Shown here one piece after another: positions 1 through 11,616 of a stretch of 64,000 nucleotides of DNA. The stretch lies in the NCBI GenBank assembly GCA_963819905.1, contig CAWFXP010000001.1:310001-374000 (forward strand). Direction: 5' to 3'. The notes under the pieces are model-generated. The model ran no database searches and was not told the DNA's origin. It saw only the letters and a list, made by a program, of their open reading frames with translations. Position 1 is the first letter of the stretch. Each line of letters begins with the position of its first letter. The DNA comes from CAWCQC01 sp963819905. Its GTDB lineage: Bacteria > Actinomycetota > Thermoleophilia > Gaiellales > Gaiellaceae. Made by a program: the position numbers and the translations under genes.

Positions 1-819
<819 letters not shown>

Positions 820-1054
820 TAGGGATGCCGGAGCTCTTACTCCGGCAGGCTGTCCGGCTCGTCGATGGGAGGCCTCGCTCGGTACGCCGAGCGGCCGCAG
901 CCCGTCCGAGCTCCGGGCTCGCCTGGAACGAATGTCGACCTCGCACGCCGCGCGCTGTTGAGTTTTGAGAGACCGCCCTCGAGGCGGCTCTTCCGGCGGG
1001 CGCGTTCCCGCGCGCACCTTGAAAACTCCATAGCGGCAGACACGGTGTTCTTCA
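820..1054 (+). other. 16S-23S internal transcribed spacer, no tRNA
   Basis: This spacer of about 235 bases holds no tRNA; neither tRNA-Ile nor tRNA-Ala can be folded from it. Positions 1019-1050 (TTGAAAACTCCATAGCG and onward to CACGGTGTTC) are complementary, with one short interruption, to 4388-4418 downstream of the 23S. The two arms can therefore form the long stem cut by RNase III to release pre-23S RNA. A GAGTTTTGAG copy at 960-969 also matches the downstream arm. Confidence 0.85.
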
Positions 1055-4387
<3,333 letters not shown>

Positions 4388-4457
4388 GAACACCGTGAAG
4401 TCGCTATGGAGTTTTGAGGGTGCGCGCAGGCGCGGCCACTGACAAGTTCTTCAAGTT
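4388..4457 (+). other. 23S-5S spacer with pre-23S processing arm
   Basis: Positions 4388-4418 (GAACACCGTG...GAGTTTTGAG) form the downstream arm of the long stem whose upstream arm is 1019-1050. RNase III-type cleavage in this stem is the established way pre-23S RNA is released. The remaining 40 bases lead into the 5S gene and show no further feature. Confidence 0.8.
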
Positions 4458-4573
<116 letters not shown>

Positions 4574-4581
4574 TTTTTCAT

Positions 4582-4614
4582 GAGGGCCGCCTGCGGGCGG
4601 CCCTCGCATTTTCG
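4582..4614 (+). terminator. Rho-independent terminator of the rRNA operon
   Basis: A perfect 10-bp stem, GAGGGCCGCC (4582-4591) with GGCGGCCCTC (4596-4605), has a TGCG loop and is followed by GCATTTT. It lies directly after the 5S, which itself is followed by a run of T at 4573-4578. Confidence 0.9.
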
Positions 4615-4694
4615 AAGGGAATCAGGAGCCGTGGTGCATGGCTTCGACGTTTCGTGTCGTCCTGGAGCCGGACGAAAGCGGACGGCCGAAATCG

Positions 4695-5336
4695 TCAGGA
4701 ATCTGGCCCGCTCCAGTCGAACGGAAAGTGCTTGCTCGAACGGCCTGCCCAATCCCAGCTGAAGCCGAAACCTTCGGCGCGATCGGCGGTTGCCCTACCC
4801 CAGGTAGCGACCTGCCCCGGACCGACCTCGGCACCTGGTGCATTGTGAAGCTGCACTCGCTGACCCTCCGCAGTTGTCGGGCCGGTTAGCGCCTCGGCGC
4901 GAGCATCGACTTTCCCCGGAATCTCGACTCGCCACGAAGCCAAGTCGTCTGCGATCTCGAACTCGATCGGGACGTACTCCATCCCGCGCACCTCGCCGAT
5001 GAGGCTGGCAAACTCACCCGGCCAGCCGCCTGCCTGCCCGCCAAAGATGGTCTGCAACCCTTCGCGCTGGTCTTCGCGAGCACGTTCATCGAGGAACATT
5101 CCCAGCGCTACCTTCGTTTCCCCCGCCCAGATGTTCCCCTCGAAGGCACCAAGCGCGACAACGTTCAGCCCGTCCAGCGGAACGTCGCCGTAGCGTCCCT
5201 CGCGGATGTGCCAGGCGAGGACACCTTCGCAGTCGCCCTCGCTAGGAGGCTGAGCGAAGGTGCACGGGCACGGGATCGTGCACTTGCAGACGTCAAACCA
5301 GTCTCCGGTGAGCCGCCACGTCTGTACATCAGCCAT
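4695..5336 (-). CDS. DUF1326 domain-containing protein
   Basis: This 213-residue soluble protein belongs to the DUF1326 family. The N-terminal WFDVCKCTIPCPC motif, with four closely spaced cysteines, is the family signature and suggests metal or redox chemistry, though no reaction is established. The start ATG at 5336 has a strong Shine-Dalgarno (GGGAGG) eight bases upstream. The gene is divergent from the DUF2182 membrane protein at 5447, a partner I recall as frequent for this family, so the two may act together. Between them is a promoter with a dyad in its spacer. Family assignment is firm; function is unknown. Confidence 0.85.
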   Translation of the reverse strand: MADVQTWRLTGDWFDVCKCTIPCPCTFAQPPSEGDCEGVLAWHIREGRYGDVPLDGLNVVALGAFEGNIWAGETKVALGMFLDERAREDQREGLQTIFGGQAGGWPGEFASLIGEVRGMEYVPIEFEIADDLASWRVEIPGKVDARAEALTGPTTAEGQRVQLHNAPGAEVGPGQVATWGRATADRAEGFGFSWDWAGRSSKHFPFDWSGPDS

Positions 5337-5377
5337 GACGTCCTCCCTTCCCGATCACTCCGGTTGGACAACCCTCG

Positions 5378-5407
5378 ACGTTACCCCCCAAGTAACAAAG
5401 GAGTCAA
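5378..5407 (-). promoter_or_regulatory. Promoter for the DUF1326 gene with MerR-like dyad
   Basis: Read on the minus strand, a TTGACT -35 box (5402-5407) and a TAACGT -10 box (5378-5383) are 18 bp apart. An inverted repeat GTTAC-N7-GTAAC (5380-5396) fills the spacer. A dyad between -35 and -10 with a long spacer is the classic layout of MerR-family operators. The regulator is not in this window, so the assignment is inferred from layout alone. Confidence 0.45.
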
Positions 5408-5446
5408 GACGTTTCGACTAGTGCGCATACTTGCAAATCACGAATC

Positions 5447-6421
5447 GTGGCCGCTATCGTCGCCGCAGTGACAGACGCGGCTGTTCACTCGGGCGCTGGG
5501 CGGAGGTTCCTGAGCCTCGGCCGCCTCGTGCCGGGCCCGATCGTGCTGGCGGCGCTGCTTCTCGGCGGAGCGCTGGTCACGTGGATCGTGACTATCGAGC
5601 GAATGAAGGGCATGGACGCGGGCCCAGGCACCGACCTCGGTGGGCTGGGCTGGTATGTCGGCATCTGGGTGACGATGATGGCGGCGATGATGCTGCCCTC
5701 GGTCGTGCCGATGGCACTCACCTTCGCCAAGGTCACGCGCGGCCGGGCCGAACGCAACCACGGGCACGTCTACGTATCGCCATGGATCTTCCTCGGCGGC
5801 TACCTTCTGGCCTGGACGTTGTACGGTCTGCTCGCGTACGGCATCTTCCGTGCGATCAAGGCCGCTGACTGGGCTTTCCTGGACTGGGACGCGCAGGGGC
5901 CGATCGTCGCCGGTGTCGCGATCGCGGCGGCGGGGGTGTACCAGCTGACTCCGCTCAAGGAAGTGTGTCTGCGGCACTGCCGCGGGCCGATGCACTTCGT
6001 CCTCCACGGCTGGCGCGACGGGCGCGTCGGGGCCGCCCGGATGGGCCTCGAGCATGGCCTCTTCTGCGTCGGCTGCTGCTGGGGCCTGATGATCGTGCTG
6101 TTCGCGCTCGGTGTGATGAGTCTCGTCTGGATGGCCGTCGTCGCCGGGCTGATCTTCGCCGAGAAGGTACTGCCGTACGGCGACCGCCTGACGAGGCCGA
6201 TCGCCGCGGTACTGATCGCGTTGGGAATCTGGGTGGCCGTTGCCCCACAGGCCGTGCCCGGCCTCACCCAGCCGGACAGCCCCGCGGCGCGAATGATGCG
6301 GATGAACGACGGACCGAACAGCTCGATGAAAGGCGAGATGACCAGGGACCAGAGCGGCCCTATGAACACGGATCACCCGAACACGGAGCAGATGCCCAAC
6401 GATGGGTCAGTGAGCCCCTGA
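5447..6421 (+). CDS. DUF2182 integral membrane protein (predicted metal-binding)
   Basis: The protein has 324 residues with about seven hydrophobic segments. The WVTMMAAMMLPS segment near residue 75 is the hallmark of DUF2182 (COG5486). A cysteine pair in FCVGCCWGLM near residue 205 and a methionine-rich C-terminal tail (MMRMNDG, repeated Met) fit the suspected metal link. The tail beyond residue 275 is polar and disordered. The start is uncertain: GTG 5447 and GTG 5468 are both possible and neither has a Shine-Dalgarno site. It is transcribed divergently from the DUF1326 gene. Confidence 0.8.
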   Translation: MAAIVAAVTDAAVHSGAGRRFLSLGRLVPGPIVLAALLLGGALVTWIVTIERMKGMDAGPGTDLGGLGWYVGIWVTMMAAMMLPSVVPMALTFAKVTRGRAERNHGHVYVSPWIFLGGYLLAWTLYGLLAYGIFRAIKAADWAFLDWDAQGPIVAGVAIAAAGVYQLTPLKEVCLRHCRGPMHFVLHGWRDGRVGAARMGLEHGLFCVGCCWGLMIVLFALGVMSLVWMAVVAGLIFAEKVLPYGDRLTRPIAAVLIALGIWVAVAPQAVPGLTQPDSPAARMMRMNDGPNSSMKGEMTRDQSGPMNTDHPNTEQMPNDGSVSP

Positions 6422-6473
6422 TCGGATCGGGCCGACGGCGGCCGAACCGTGCGTCAAGCGTCGCCGCTGGCTG

Positions 6474-7322
6474 TCACGCGGCGTCCGCCCGCAGCCGTTC
6501 CCGCCAGTCGGAGTCGAGGTCGCGAAGACGCTCGACGCGCTTGCCGATCGGCGGGTGCGTGCGAAACATCGTTGCCAGCCGGTCGTCTCCGAACGGATTG
6601 ACGAGGTAGACCGGCTCGGTCGCCGGACTTGCCCGGAACGCGACGAGCTCCATCGCCTCCTCGAGCCGGAGCAGCGCGTCGGCGAGGCCGTGCGGTGTGC
6701 CGCAGAGGGCGGCGGCGCTCGCGTCCGCGGCGAACGCTCGCTTCTCGGAAAGCGTGATGTGAACCATGATAGAGGCGATCGGGGCAAGGACGTAGAGCAG
6801 CGCCCGCTGGAGGAATCCGCCGATCCTGCTCGCCTCGAGCAGCCACACGGCGAGCACGACGACAGGCGTCTGGATGACGACGTCACGGTGGCGGATCTGA
6901 GCGAGACCGTATCCGAGCACCCCCTCGAGCTCGGCGGTGGAGAGCGCGCCCAGGAGCCCGTGGCTGACCGCGATACCGGCCTCGCCCGCGCTTCGCCCGA
7001 CGACGAGCGCCCGCGGGTAGCCGTCCCTCATCACGTAGAGCTTCGGTCGCCGCTGCCCTCCCGCCTCGGCGAGCCGGTCGAGCAGCGAGGAGACGAGTGG
7101 CGCCTCGCCGATCGGCATCTCCGACGCGCCGAGCGACGCGAGGACGATCCGCGGGCCGTACCAGTGGATCGTCGCCACGATCAGGAGGACGATGACGAAG
7201 AAGACGCTCGCGAGCCGGAACCCCCCGAGCCAGTAGCCGAACGCCGTCCAGGCGGCGACGACGAGGCCGAGCAGGACGACGGCCTTCGCGACGTTCCTGG
7301 CCGCCTGGAGCCGGCCGCTCAC
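6474..7322 (-). CDS. HtpX-like M48 family protein lacking the zinc site (pseudoprotease)
   Basis: The 282-residue membrane protein follows the HtpX/M48 plan. It has two N-terminal transmembrane segments (residues 12-32 and 36-52), a folded domain, a hydrophobic hairpin at 150-190, and the conserved C-terminal FRTHPPIGKRVERL motif. The catalytic HExxH, expected as AHELSH, reads GYGLAQ (residues 137-142), and the third ligand in the FEAD motif reads FAAD (Ala198). All three zinc ligands and the catalytic Glu are therefore gone while the flanks (ELEGVL, IRHRD) are intact. The frame is open throughout, so a non-catalytic role is more likely than decay. The GTG start at 7322 lies nine bases after a small upstream ORF. 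Confidence 0.8.
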   Translation of the reverse strand: MSGRLQAARNVAKAVVLLGLVVAAWTAFGYWLGGFRLASVFFVIVLLIVATIHWYGPRIVLASLGASEMPIGEAPLVSSLLDRLAEAGGQRRPKLYVMRDGYPRALVVGRSAGEAGIAVSHGLLGALSTAELEGVLGYGLAQIRHRDVVIQTPVVVLAVWLLEASRIGGFLQRALLYVLAPIASIMVHITLSEKRAFAADASAAALCGTPHGLADALLRLEEAMELVAFRASPATEPVYLVNPFGDDRLATMFRTHPPIGKRVERLRDLDSDWRERLRADAA

Positions 7323-7331
7323 CTGGACGCC

Positions 7332-7571
7332 CTAGCCTTCGCCTTCGGCGAGGCCGCGCGGAGGCCAGTCCGGCTCAGGGGCGTCGCAGCGGCTCGAGCA
7401 ATGGAGAGAGGCGACGTTCTGCAACGGCACGAGGATGTGGCCGTTCAGCTCGACGTGGACGACCTCCTCCACGACGCAGTACGCGGTCAGTACGCCCTCC
7501 TGATACTCGCCCCCGAACAGCGCGAGCTCGACCTGCTCTCCCCGGTACTTGTTCGTGTAGTCCTCGATCAG
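7332..7571 (-). CDS. Small hypothetical protein, start codon unclear
   Basis: An open frame of about 79 codons ends nine bases before the HtpX-like gene. The translation (LIEDYTNKYRGEQVELALF..., then VVEEVVHVELNGHILVPLQ) has a protein-like alternation of charged and hydrophobic residues and GC-rich third positions, so it looks coding. No ATG, GTG or TTG precedes the core: an in-frame TAG lies just upstream and the first codons are CCG CTG ATC. A -10-like TAGACT (7575-7580) sits six bases before ATC, the same spacing as in leaderless genes nearby. A CTG or ATC start, or a sequence error, would explain this. No family is recognised. Confidence 0.45.
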   Translation of the reverse strand: MIEDYTNKYRGEQVELALFGGEYQEGVLTAYCVVEEVVHVELNGHILVPLQNVASLHCSSRCDAPEPDWPPRGLAEGEG

Positions 7572-7623
7572 CGGAGTCTAGACGCGTCCCTGGCGGCGGC
7601 CGCAGCGCAGGCCGGTTTCTCTC

Positions 7624-7629
7624 TAGGCT
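7624..7629 (+). promoter_or_regulatory. Leaderless -10 box for the transsulfuration operon
   Basis: TAGGCT lies six bases before the GTG start at 7636, and no Shine-Dalgarno sequence is present. Transcription would begin at or next to the start codon. Confidence 0.55.
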
Positions 7630-7635
7630 TCCGTC

Positions 7636-9039
7636 GTGAGCGGAGACTGGCCGACCGTTCTCGACCTCGTCGGCGGGACGCCGGTCGTCCGGCTCCAATC
7701 GCTTACCCGTGGCCTCACGGCAACCGTGCTCGCGAAGCTCGAGTACCTCAACCCGGGCGGCAGCGTCAAGGACCGGATCGGCCTGCGCATGATCGAGGAG
7801 GCGGAGAGGGCCGGCGCGCTCCGGCCGGGCGGGACGATCGTCGAGCCGACGAGCGGCAACACGGGAGTCGGGCTCGCCATCGCCGCGGCCCACAAGGGCT
7901 ACCGCTGCATCTTCGTCATGCCGGACAAGGTCTCGCAGGAGAAGGTTCGCCTGCTGCGCGCGTACGGCGCCGAGGTCGTCGTCTGCCCGACCGCCGTTCC
8001 GCCCGAGTCGCCGGAGAGCTACTACTCCGTGTCCGACCGGCTGGCGGAGGAGATACCGGGCGCCTTCAAGCCGGACCAGTACTCGAACCCGGCGAACCCG
8101 CAGGCGCACTACGAGACCACGGGCCCGGAGATCTGGGAGCAGACCCGCGGTGAGCTCGATGCGCTCGTGCTCTCGGTCGGCACCGGCGGGACGATTACGG
8201 GCGCGGCCCGCTACCTGCGCGAGCGCCGTCCCGATCTGCGCGTGATCGCCGCCGACCCCGAAGGCTCGATCTACTCCTCGCCGGCAGTCCACCAGTATCT
8301 CGTCGAGGGAATCGGCGAGGACTTCTGGCCGCGAACGTACGATCCATCCCTGGTGGACGAGTACGTCACCGTCTCCGATCGTGACTCGTTCCAGACGGCT
8401 CGCCGGCTGGCGCGAGAGGAGGGCCTTCTCGTCGGAGGCTCCGGAGGCACCGCGGTCTTCGCGGCGCTGCAGGTCGCGAGGCGCCTCGGCACCGGGACGG
8501 TTCTCACGCTGATCCCCGACTCCGGGCGCGGCTACCTGTCGAAGCTCTACGACGACCAGTGGCTCGCCGAGTACGGACTGCTCGAGCGGCTCGAGCGCAC
8601 GCCGAGCGTGGACGAGGTGCTCGGCTTCAAGCGCTCGGAGACGCCGGAGCTGCCGGAGGTCGTGCTGCTCGGCGCGCACAACAAGGTGGGCGAGGCGATC
8701 GAGCTCATGCAGCGCTACGGGATCTCGCAGATCCCGGTCGTCCGGCACGAGGGCGCCGCCACGCTCGCGGACGTGATCGGCTCGATCAGGGAGCGCGGGC
8801 TGCTCGAGCGGGTCTTCCGGAACCGCGATGCGCTCGACGAGGACGTGGCCGAGGCGATGGAGCCGCCGCTGCCGGCCGTCGACGCCTCGGAGTCGGTGGA
8901 CGAGGTGTTCGCGGAGCTCTCGGGCGGGAGCCCTGCCATCGTCGTGGCACGTACGGGAGTGCCCATAGGCGTGATCACGCGCGCCGACCTCCTCGAGTTC
9001 CTCGCCGCGCGGCGCGGGGGCAACGGGGAGCCGCGCTGA
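7636..9039 (+). CDS. cbs: Cystathionine beta-synthase (PLP domain plus CBS pair)
   Basis: The 467-residue enzyme condenses homocysteine with serine to cystathionine (EC 4.2.1.22). Residues 1-320 are the fold type II PLP domain: NPGGSVKDR carries the Schiff-base Lys45, PTSGNTGVG near 75 binds substrate carboxylate, and GTGGTITG near 181 binds the PLP phosphate. Residues 335-465 form a tandem CBS pair (MQRYGISQIPVVRHEG; PAIVVARTGVPIGVITRADLL), as in human and mycobacterial CBS rather than plain cysteine synthase. It starts leaderlessly and its stop overlaps the next start (TGATG). The downstream gamma-lyase-type gene supports CBS over O-acetylserine sulfhydrylase. Confidence 0.9.
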   Translation: MSGDWPTVLDLVGGTPVVRLQSLTRGLTATVLAKLEYLNPGGSVKDRIGLRMIEEAERAGALRPGGTIVEPTSGNTGVGLAIAAAHKGYRCIFVMPDKVSQEKVRLLRAYGAEVVVCPTAVPPESPESYYSVSDRLAEEIPGAFKPDQYSNPANPQAHYETTGPEIWEQTRGELDALVLSVGTGGTITGAARYLRERRPDLRVIAADPEGSIYSSPAVHQYLVEGIGEDFWPRTYDPSLVDEYVTVSDRDSFQTARRLAREEGLLVGGSGGTAVFAALQVARRLGTGTVLTLIPDSGRGYLSKLYDDQWLAEYGLLERLERTPSVDEVLGFKRSETPELPEVVLLGAHNKVGEAIELMQRYGISQIPVVRHEGAATLADVIGSIRERGLLERVFRNRDALDEDVAEAMEPPLPAVDASESVDEVFAELSGGSPAIVVARTGVPIGVITRADLLEFLAARRGGNGEPR

Positions 9040-10175
9040 TGGACTTCGAGACGCGCGCCATCCACGTGGGACAGGAGCCGGAGCCGACGACGGGCGCGGT
9101 GACCGTGCCGATCTACCAGACGTCGACGTACGTCCAGGAGGAGGCCGGCCTTCACAAGGGCTACGACTACTCGCGCACCGCCAACCCGACCAGGCACGCT
9201 CTCGAGGAGTGCCTCGCCTCCCTCGAGGGGGCGAGCCACGGGCTCGCGTTCGCGTCCGGCATGGCCGCAATCACGACGGTCCTTCACCTGCTCGAGCCCG
9301 GCGATCGCGTCGTATCGGTGAACGACGTCTACGGAGGCACGTACCGGATCTTCACGCGCGTCTACGAACCGAAGGGGTACCGGTTCGAGCTCGTCCCGGC
9401 CGAGGCGGTCAACGCCGGGCTGGACGGCATCGTCGACGAGGGGACGAGGATGGTCTGGCTCGAGTCGCCGACGAACCCGCTCTTGAACGTCGTCGACATC
9501 GAGCGGGCGGCGCGCGCCGCCCGCGCTGCCGGCGCGCTCTGCGTCGTCGACAACACCTTTGCGACGCCGTACCTCCAGCAGCCGCTGGCGCTGGGAGCGG
9601 ACCTCGTCGTCCACTCGACCACCAAGTACCTCGGCGGGCACTCCGACGTGATCGGCGGGTTCGTCGCAACCAGCCGCCCGGACCTCGCCGAGCGCCTCGC
9701 CTTCCTGCAGAACTCGCTGGGCGCGGTGCCCGGGCCCTTCGACGCCTGGCTCGTCCTCCGGGGCCTGAAGACGCTCGCGCTGCGCATGCGCCGGCACTGC
9801 GAGAACGCGGAGCGAATCGCCCGCTGGCTGGCAGAGCACAGGGCCGTCGAGCACGTCCGCTATCCGGGTCTCGAGAGCCATCCGCAGCACGAGTTGGCGC
9901 GACGGCAGATGGCCGGGTCCGGAGGGATGATCTCGTTCGAGCTGCGCGGCTCCGAGCAGGCCGCGCGCGAGGTGGTCAGAGCCACCCGGATCTGGCGCCT
10001 GGCAGAGAGCCTCGGCGGCGTCGAGAGCCTGCTCGAGCTACCTGCGCCGATGACGCACGCGAGCCTCGCCGACTCACCGTTCGCGGTCCCTCCGAACCTC
10101 GTGCGTCTCTCTGCCGGCATCGAGTCGGCGGACGACCTGATCGCCGATCTCGATCAGGCGCTCGCGCGCGCCTGA
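9039..10175 (+). CDS. Cystathionine gamma-lyase / gamma-synthase family enzyme
   Basis: This 378-residue PLP enzyme of the Cys/Met metabolism family carries YSRTANPTR, SGMAAI, the VVDNTFATPYLQQP aspartate motif and the STTKYLGGHSDVIGG lysine motif (Lys196). The start overlaps the stop of the upstream cystathionine beta-synthase by one base, so the two are translationally coupled. That pairing points to reverse transsulfuration, with cystathionine cleaved to cysteine, ammonia and 2-oxobutyrate (EC 4.4.1.1). Gamma-synthase activity cannot be excluded from sequence. Confidence 0.88.
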   Translation: MDFETRAIHVGQEPEPTTGAVTVPIYQTSTYVQEEAGLHKGYDYSRTANPTRHALEECLASLEGASHGLAFASGMAAITTVLHLLEPGDRVVSVNDVYGGTYRIFTRVYEPKGYRFELVPAEAVNAGLDGIVDEGTRMVWLESPTNPLLNVVDIERAARAARAAGALCVVDNTFATPYLQQPLALGADLVVHSTTKYLGGHSDVIGGFVATSRPDLAERLAFLQNSLGAVPGPFDAWLVLRGLKTLALRMRRHCENAERIARWLAEHRAVEHVRYPGLESHPQHELARRQMAGSGGMISFELRGSEQAAREVVRATRIWRLAESLGGVESLLELPAPMTHASLADSPFAVPPNLVRLSAGIESADDLIADLDQALARA

Positions 10176-10182
10176 TCGGCCC

Positions 10183-10770
10183 TCACGGCGCCGCGACCTG
10201 CTCGAGCTCCTCGAAGGCCCCGTCGCGAACGGCGATTGCCGACAACCGGGCGTTCGCGATTGCCGGGTGAAGAAGCCGGTACTCGTGGATCGGCAGCCCT
10301 GCCGCACGCGCGTGAACACCCCGTATCGCGGCGCCGTGGGAGACGACGAGCACCGTGGCGTCGGGGTGCCGCGCCGCGATCTCCGAGACGGCCTCGACCA
10401 GCCTGTCGGCCATCTCCTCGTAGCTCTCGCCGCCGGACCACGCCTTCTCGCCGGCCTTCCAGCGGTCGATCTCGGCCGGCGGAAGATCCTCGTGGTGACA
10501 GCCCGACCAGGAGCCACAGTCGACCTCGCGGAGGTCGTGCCGCTCGACGACCGGTAGGCCGTGACGATCCGCCACCGCCCGTGCCGTGTCCCGCGCGCGC
10601 CTGAGATCGCTCGAGTAGACGGCCGCGAGCGAGAAGCGATCGCACTGGTCCGCCAGCGCCGCCGCCTGTGCGCGGCCGAGCTCGGTCAGCGGCCGGTCCG
10701 CGTGGCCCTGCCAGCGCCTCGCCCGGTTCCAGTCGCTCTCGCCGTGGCGGGCGAGCAGGATCGTCGTCAC
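10183..10770 (-). CDS. Histidine phosphatase family protein
   Basis: The 195-residue phosphoglycerate-mutase-like phosphatase has the N-terminal LLARHGESDWN motif (phosphorylated His), RARDTA, and the second catalytic His in VVSHGAAIR. It resembles bacterial cofactor-independent phosphatases; the substrate is unknown. GTG at 10770 is preferred over the in-frame ATG at 10794 because a TACCAT -10 box ends seven bases upstream of it. The gene converges on the gamma-lyase gene and diverges from the SDR gene. Confidence 0.85.
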   Translation of the reverse strand: MTTILLARHGESDWNRARRWQGHADRPLTELGRAQAAALADQCDRFSLAAVYSSDLRRARDTARAVADRHGLPVVERHDLREVDCGSWSGCHHEDLPPAEIDRWKAGEKAWSGGESYEEMADRLVEAVSEIAARHPDATVLVVSHGAAIRGVHARAAGLPIHEYRLLHPAIANARLSAIAVRDGAFEELEQVAAP

Positions 10771-10776
10771 GGCGGC

Positions 10777-10783
10777 TATGGTA
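10777..10783. promoter_or_regulatory. Divergent promoter with overlapping -10 boxes
   Basis: TATGGTA reads as TATGGT (10777-10782) on the plus strand and TACCAT on the minus strand. The minus box is seven bases from the phosphatase GTG at 10770. The plus box is ten bases from the SDR ATG at 10793. Both genes lack a Shine-Dalgarno site. RNA polymerase cannot occupy both boxes at once, so the two genes should compete. Confidence 0.45.
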
Positions 10784-10792
10784 CGGCCCGCC

Positions 10793-11578
10793 ATGGACCT
10801 CGGGCTCAGGGATCGGGTGTGCGTCGTGACGGGCTCCACGGCCGGCATCGGCCTCGAGACGGCGCGTCTGCTCGCGGCCGACGGTGCGACCGTCGTCGTC
10901 AGCGGGCGCGACCCGGACCGCGTCGAACAGGCGAAGGCCGAGACCGGGGCGAAGCTCGGCGTCCCAGGCGACCTCTCACGTCCCGGAGAGCCGGAGCGGC
11001 TCGTCGCCGAAGTCGAGCAGGAGTTCGGGCGCGTGGACTGCCTCGTCAACAACGTCGGCCTCGCCGTGCAGATCGACTTCGCCGACGTGACAGACGAGCA
11101 GTGGGACTCCATGTGGCAGCTGAACGTGATGAGCTACGTTCGCGCGATCCGCGCCGTCGTTCCCGGCATGCAGGAGCGCGGCTACGGGCGCATCGTCAAC
11201 GTCAGCTCGACTGCCGGGAAACGTCCTTCCACCGGCATGCCCGACTACTCGGTCACCAAAGCGGCGGTGCTCTCCCTCTCGCGGCTCGTCGCGGACGTCT
11301 ACGCCAAGGACGGCATCCTCTGCAACGCGGTCTGTCCCGGACCGACGCGCTCACCTGCCTGGCTCGCCCCCGGCGGTCTCGCCGACCAGGTCGCGGAGCG
11401 ATCCGGCAAGGCGCGCGACGAGGTGCTCGCGGGCGTCGGCGGCGGCCGGCCGATCGGCCGCATGGCCGAGCCCGAGGAGATCGCGGCGGTGGTGGCGTTC
11501 CTGTGCTCCGACCGTGCGAGCTTCGTGACCGGCGCCGCGTGGAGCGCCGACGGCGGCACCGTGCCCATCATCCTCTGA
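10793..11578 (+). CDS. SDR family oxidoreductase
   Basis: This 261-residue Rossmann-fold short-chain dehydrogenase has the TGSTAGIG cofactor loop (TGxxxGIG), the LVNNVGLA (NNxG) motif, and the catalytic Ser near NVSSTAGK with YSVTK (YxxxK). A C-terminal SxDGG element reads SADGG. An arginine after the second strand (VVVSGRD) suggests NADPH preference. The substrate is unknown. The C-terminal half contains a GKARDEVLAGVGGGRPIGRM insert typical of sugar-alcohol or 3-ketoacyl reductases. Confidence 0.85.
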   Translation: MDLGLRDRVCVVTGSTAGIGLETARLLAADGATVVVSGRDPDRVEQAKAETGAKLGVPGDLSRPGEPERLVAEVEQEFGRVDCLVNNVGLAVQIDFADVTDEQWDSMWQLNVMSYVRAIRAVVPGMQERGYGRIVNVSSTAGKRPSTGMPDYSVTKAAVLSLSRLVADVYAKDGILCNAVCPGPTRSPAWLAPGGLADQVAERSGKARDEVLAGVGGGRPIGRMAEPEEIAAVVAFLCSDRASFVTGAAWSADGGTVPIIL

Positions 11579-11581
11579 GCC

Positions 11582-11610
11582 TTGACCGCGCCGAGGTTTC
11601 GCGCGACCCT
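11582..11610 (+). promoter_or_regulatory. Promoter of the kinase-cyclase receptor gene
   Basis: TTGACC (11582-11587) and GACCCT (11605-11610) are 17 bp apart. The -10 box is six bases from the GTG at 11617 and there is no Shine-Dalgarno site, so this also looks leaderless. Confidence 0.5.
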
Positions 11611-11616
11611 GTTCGT

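Noticed and set aside
820..1054. tRNA genes in the 16S-23S spacer
   Set aside because: No cloverleaf or T-arm consensus could be found.
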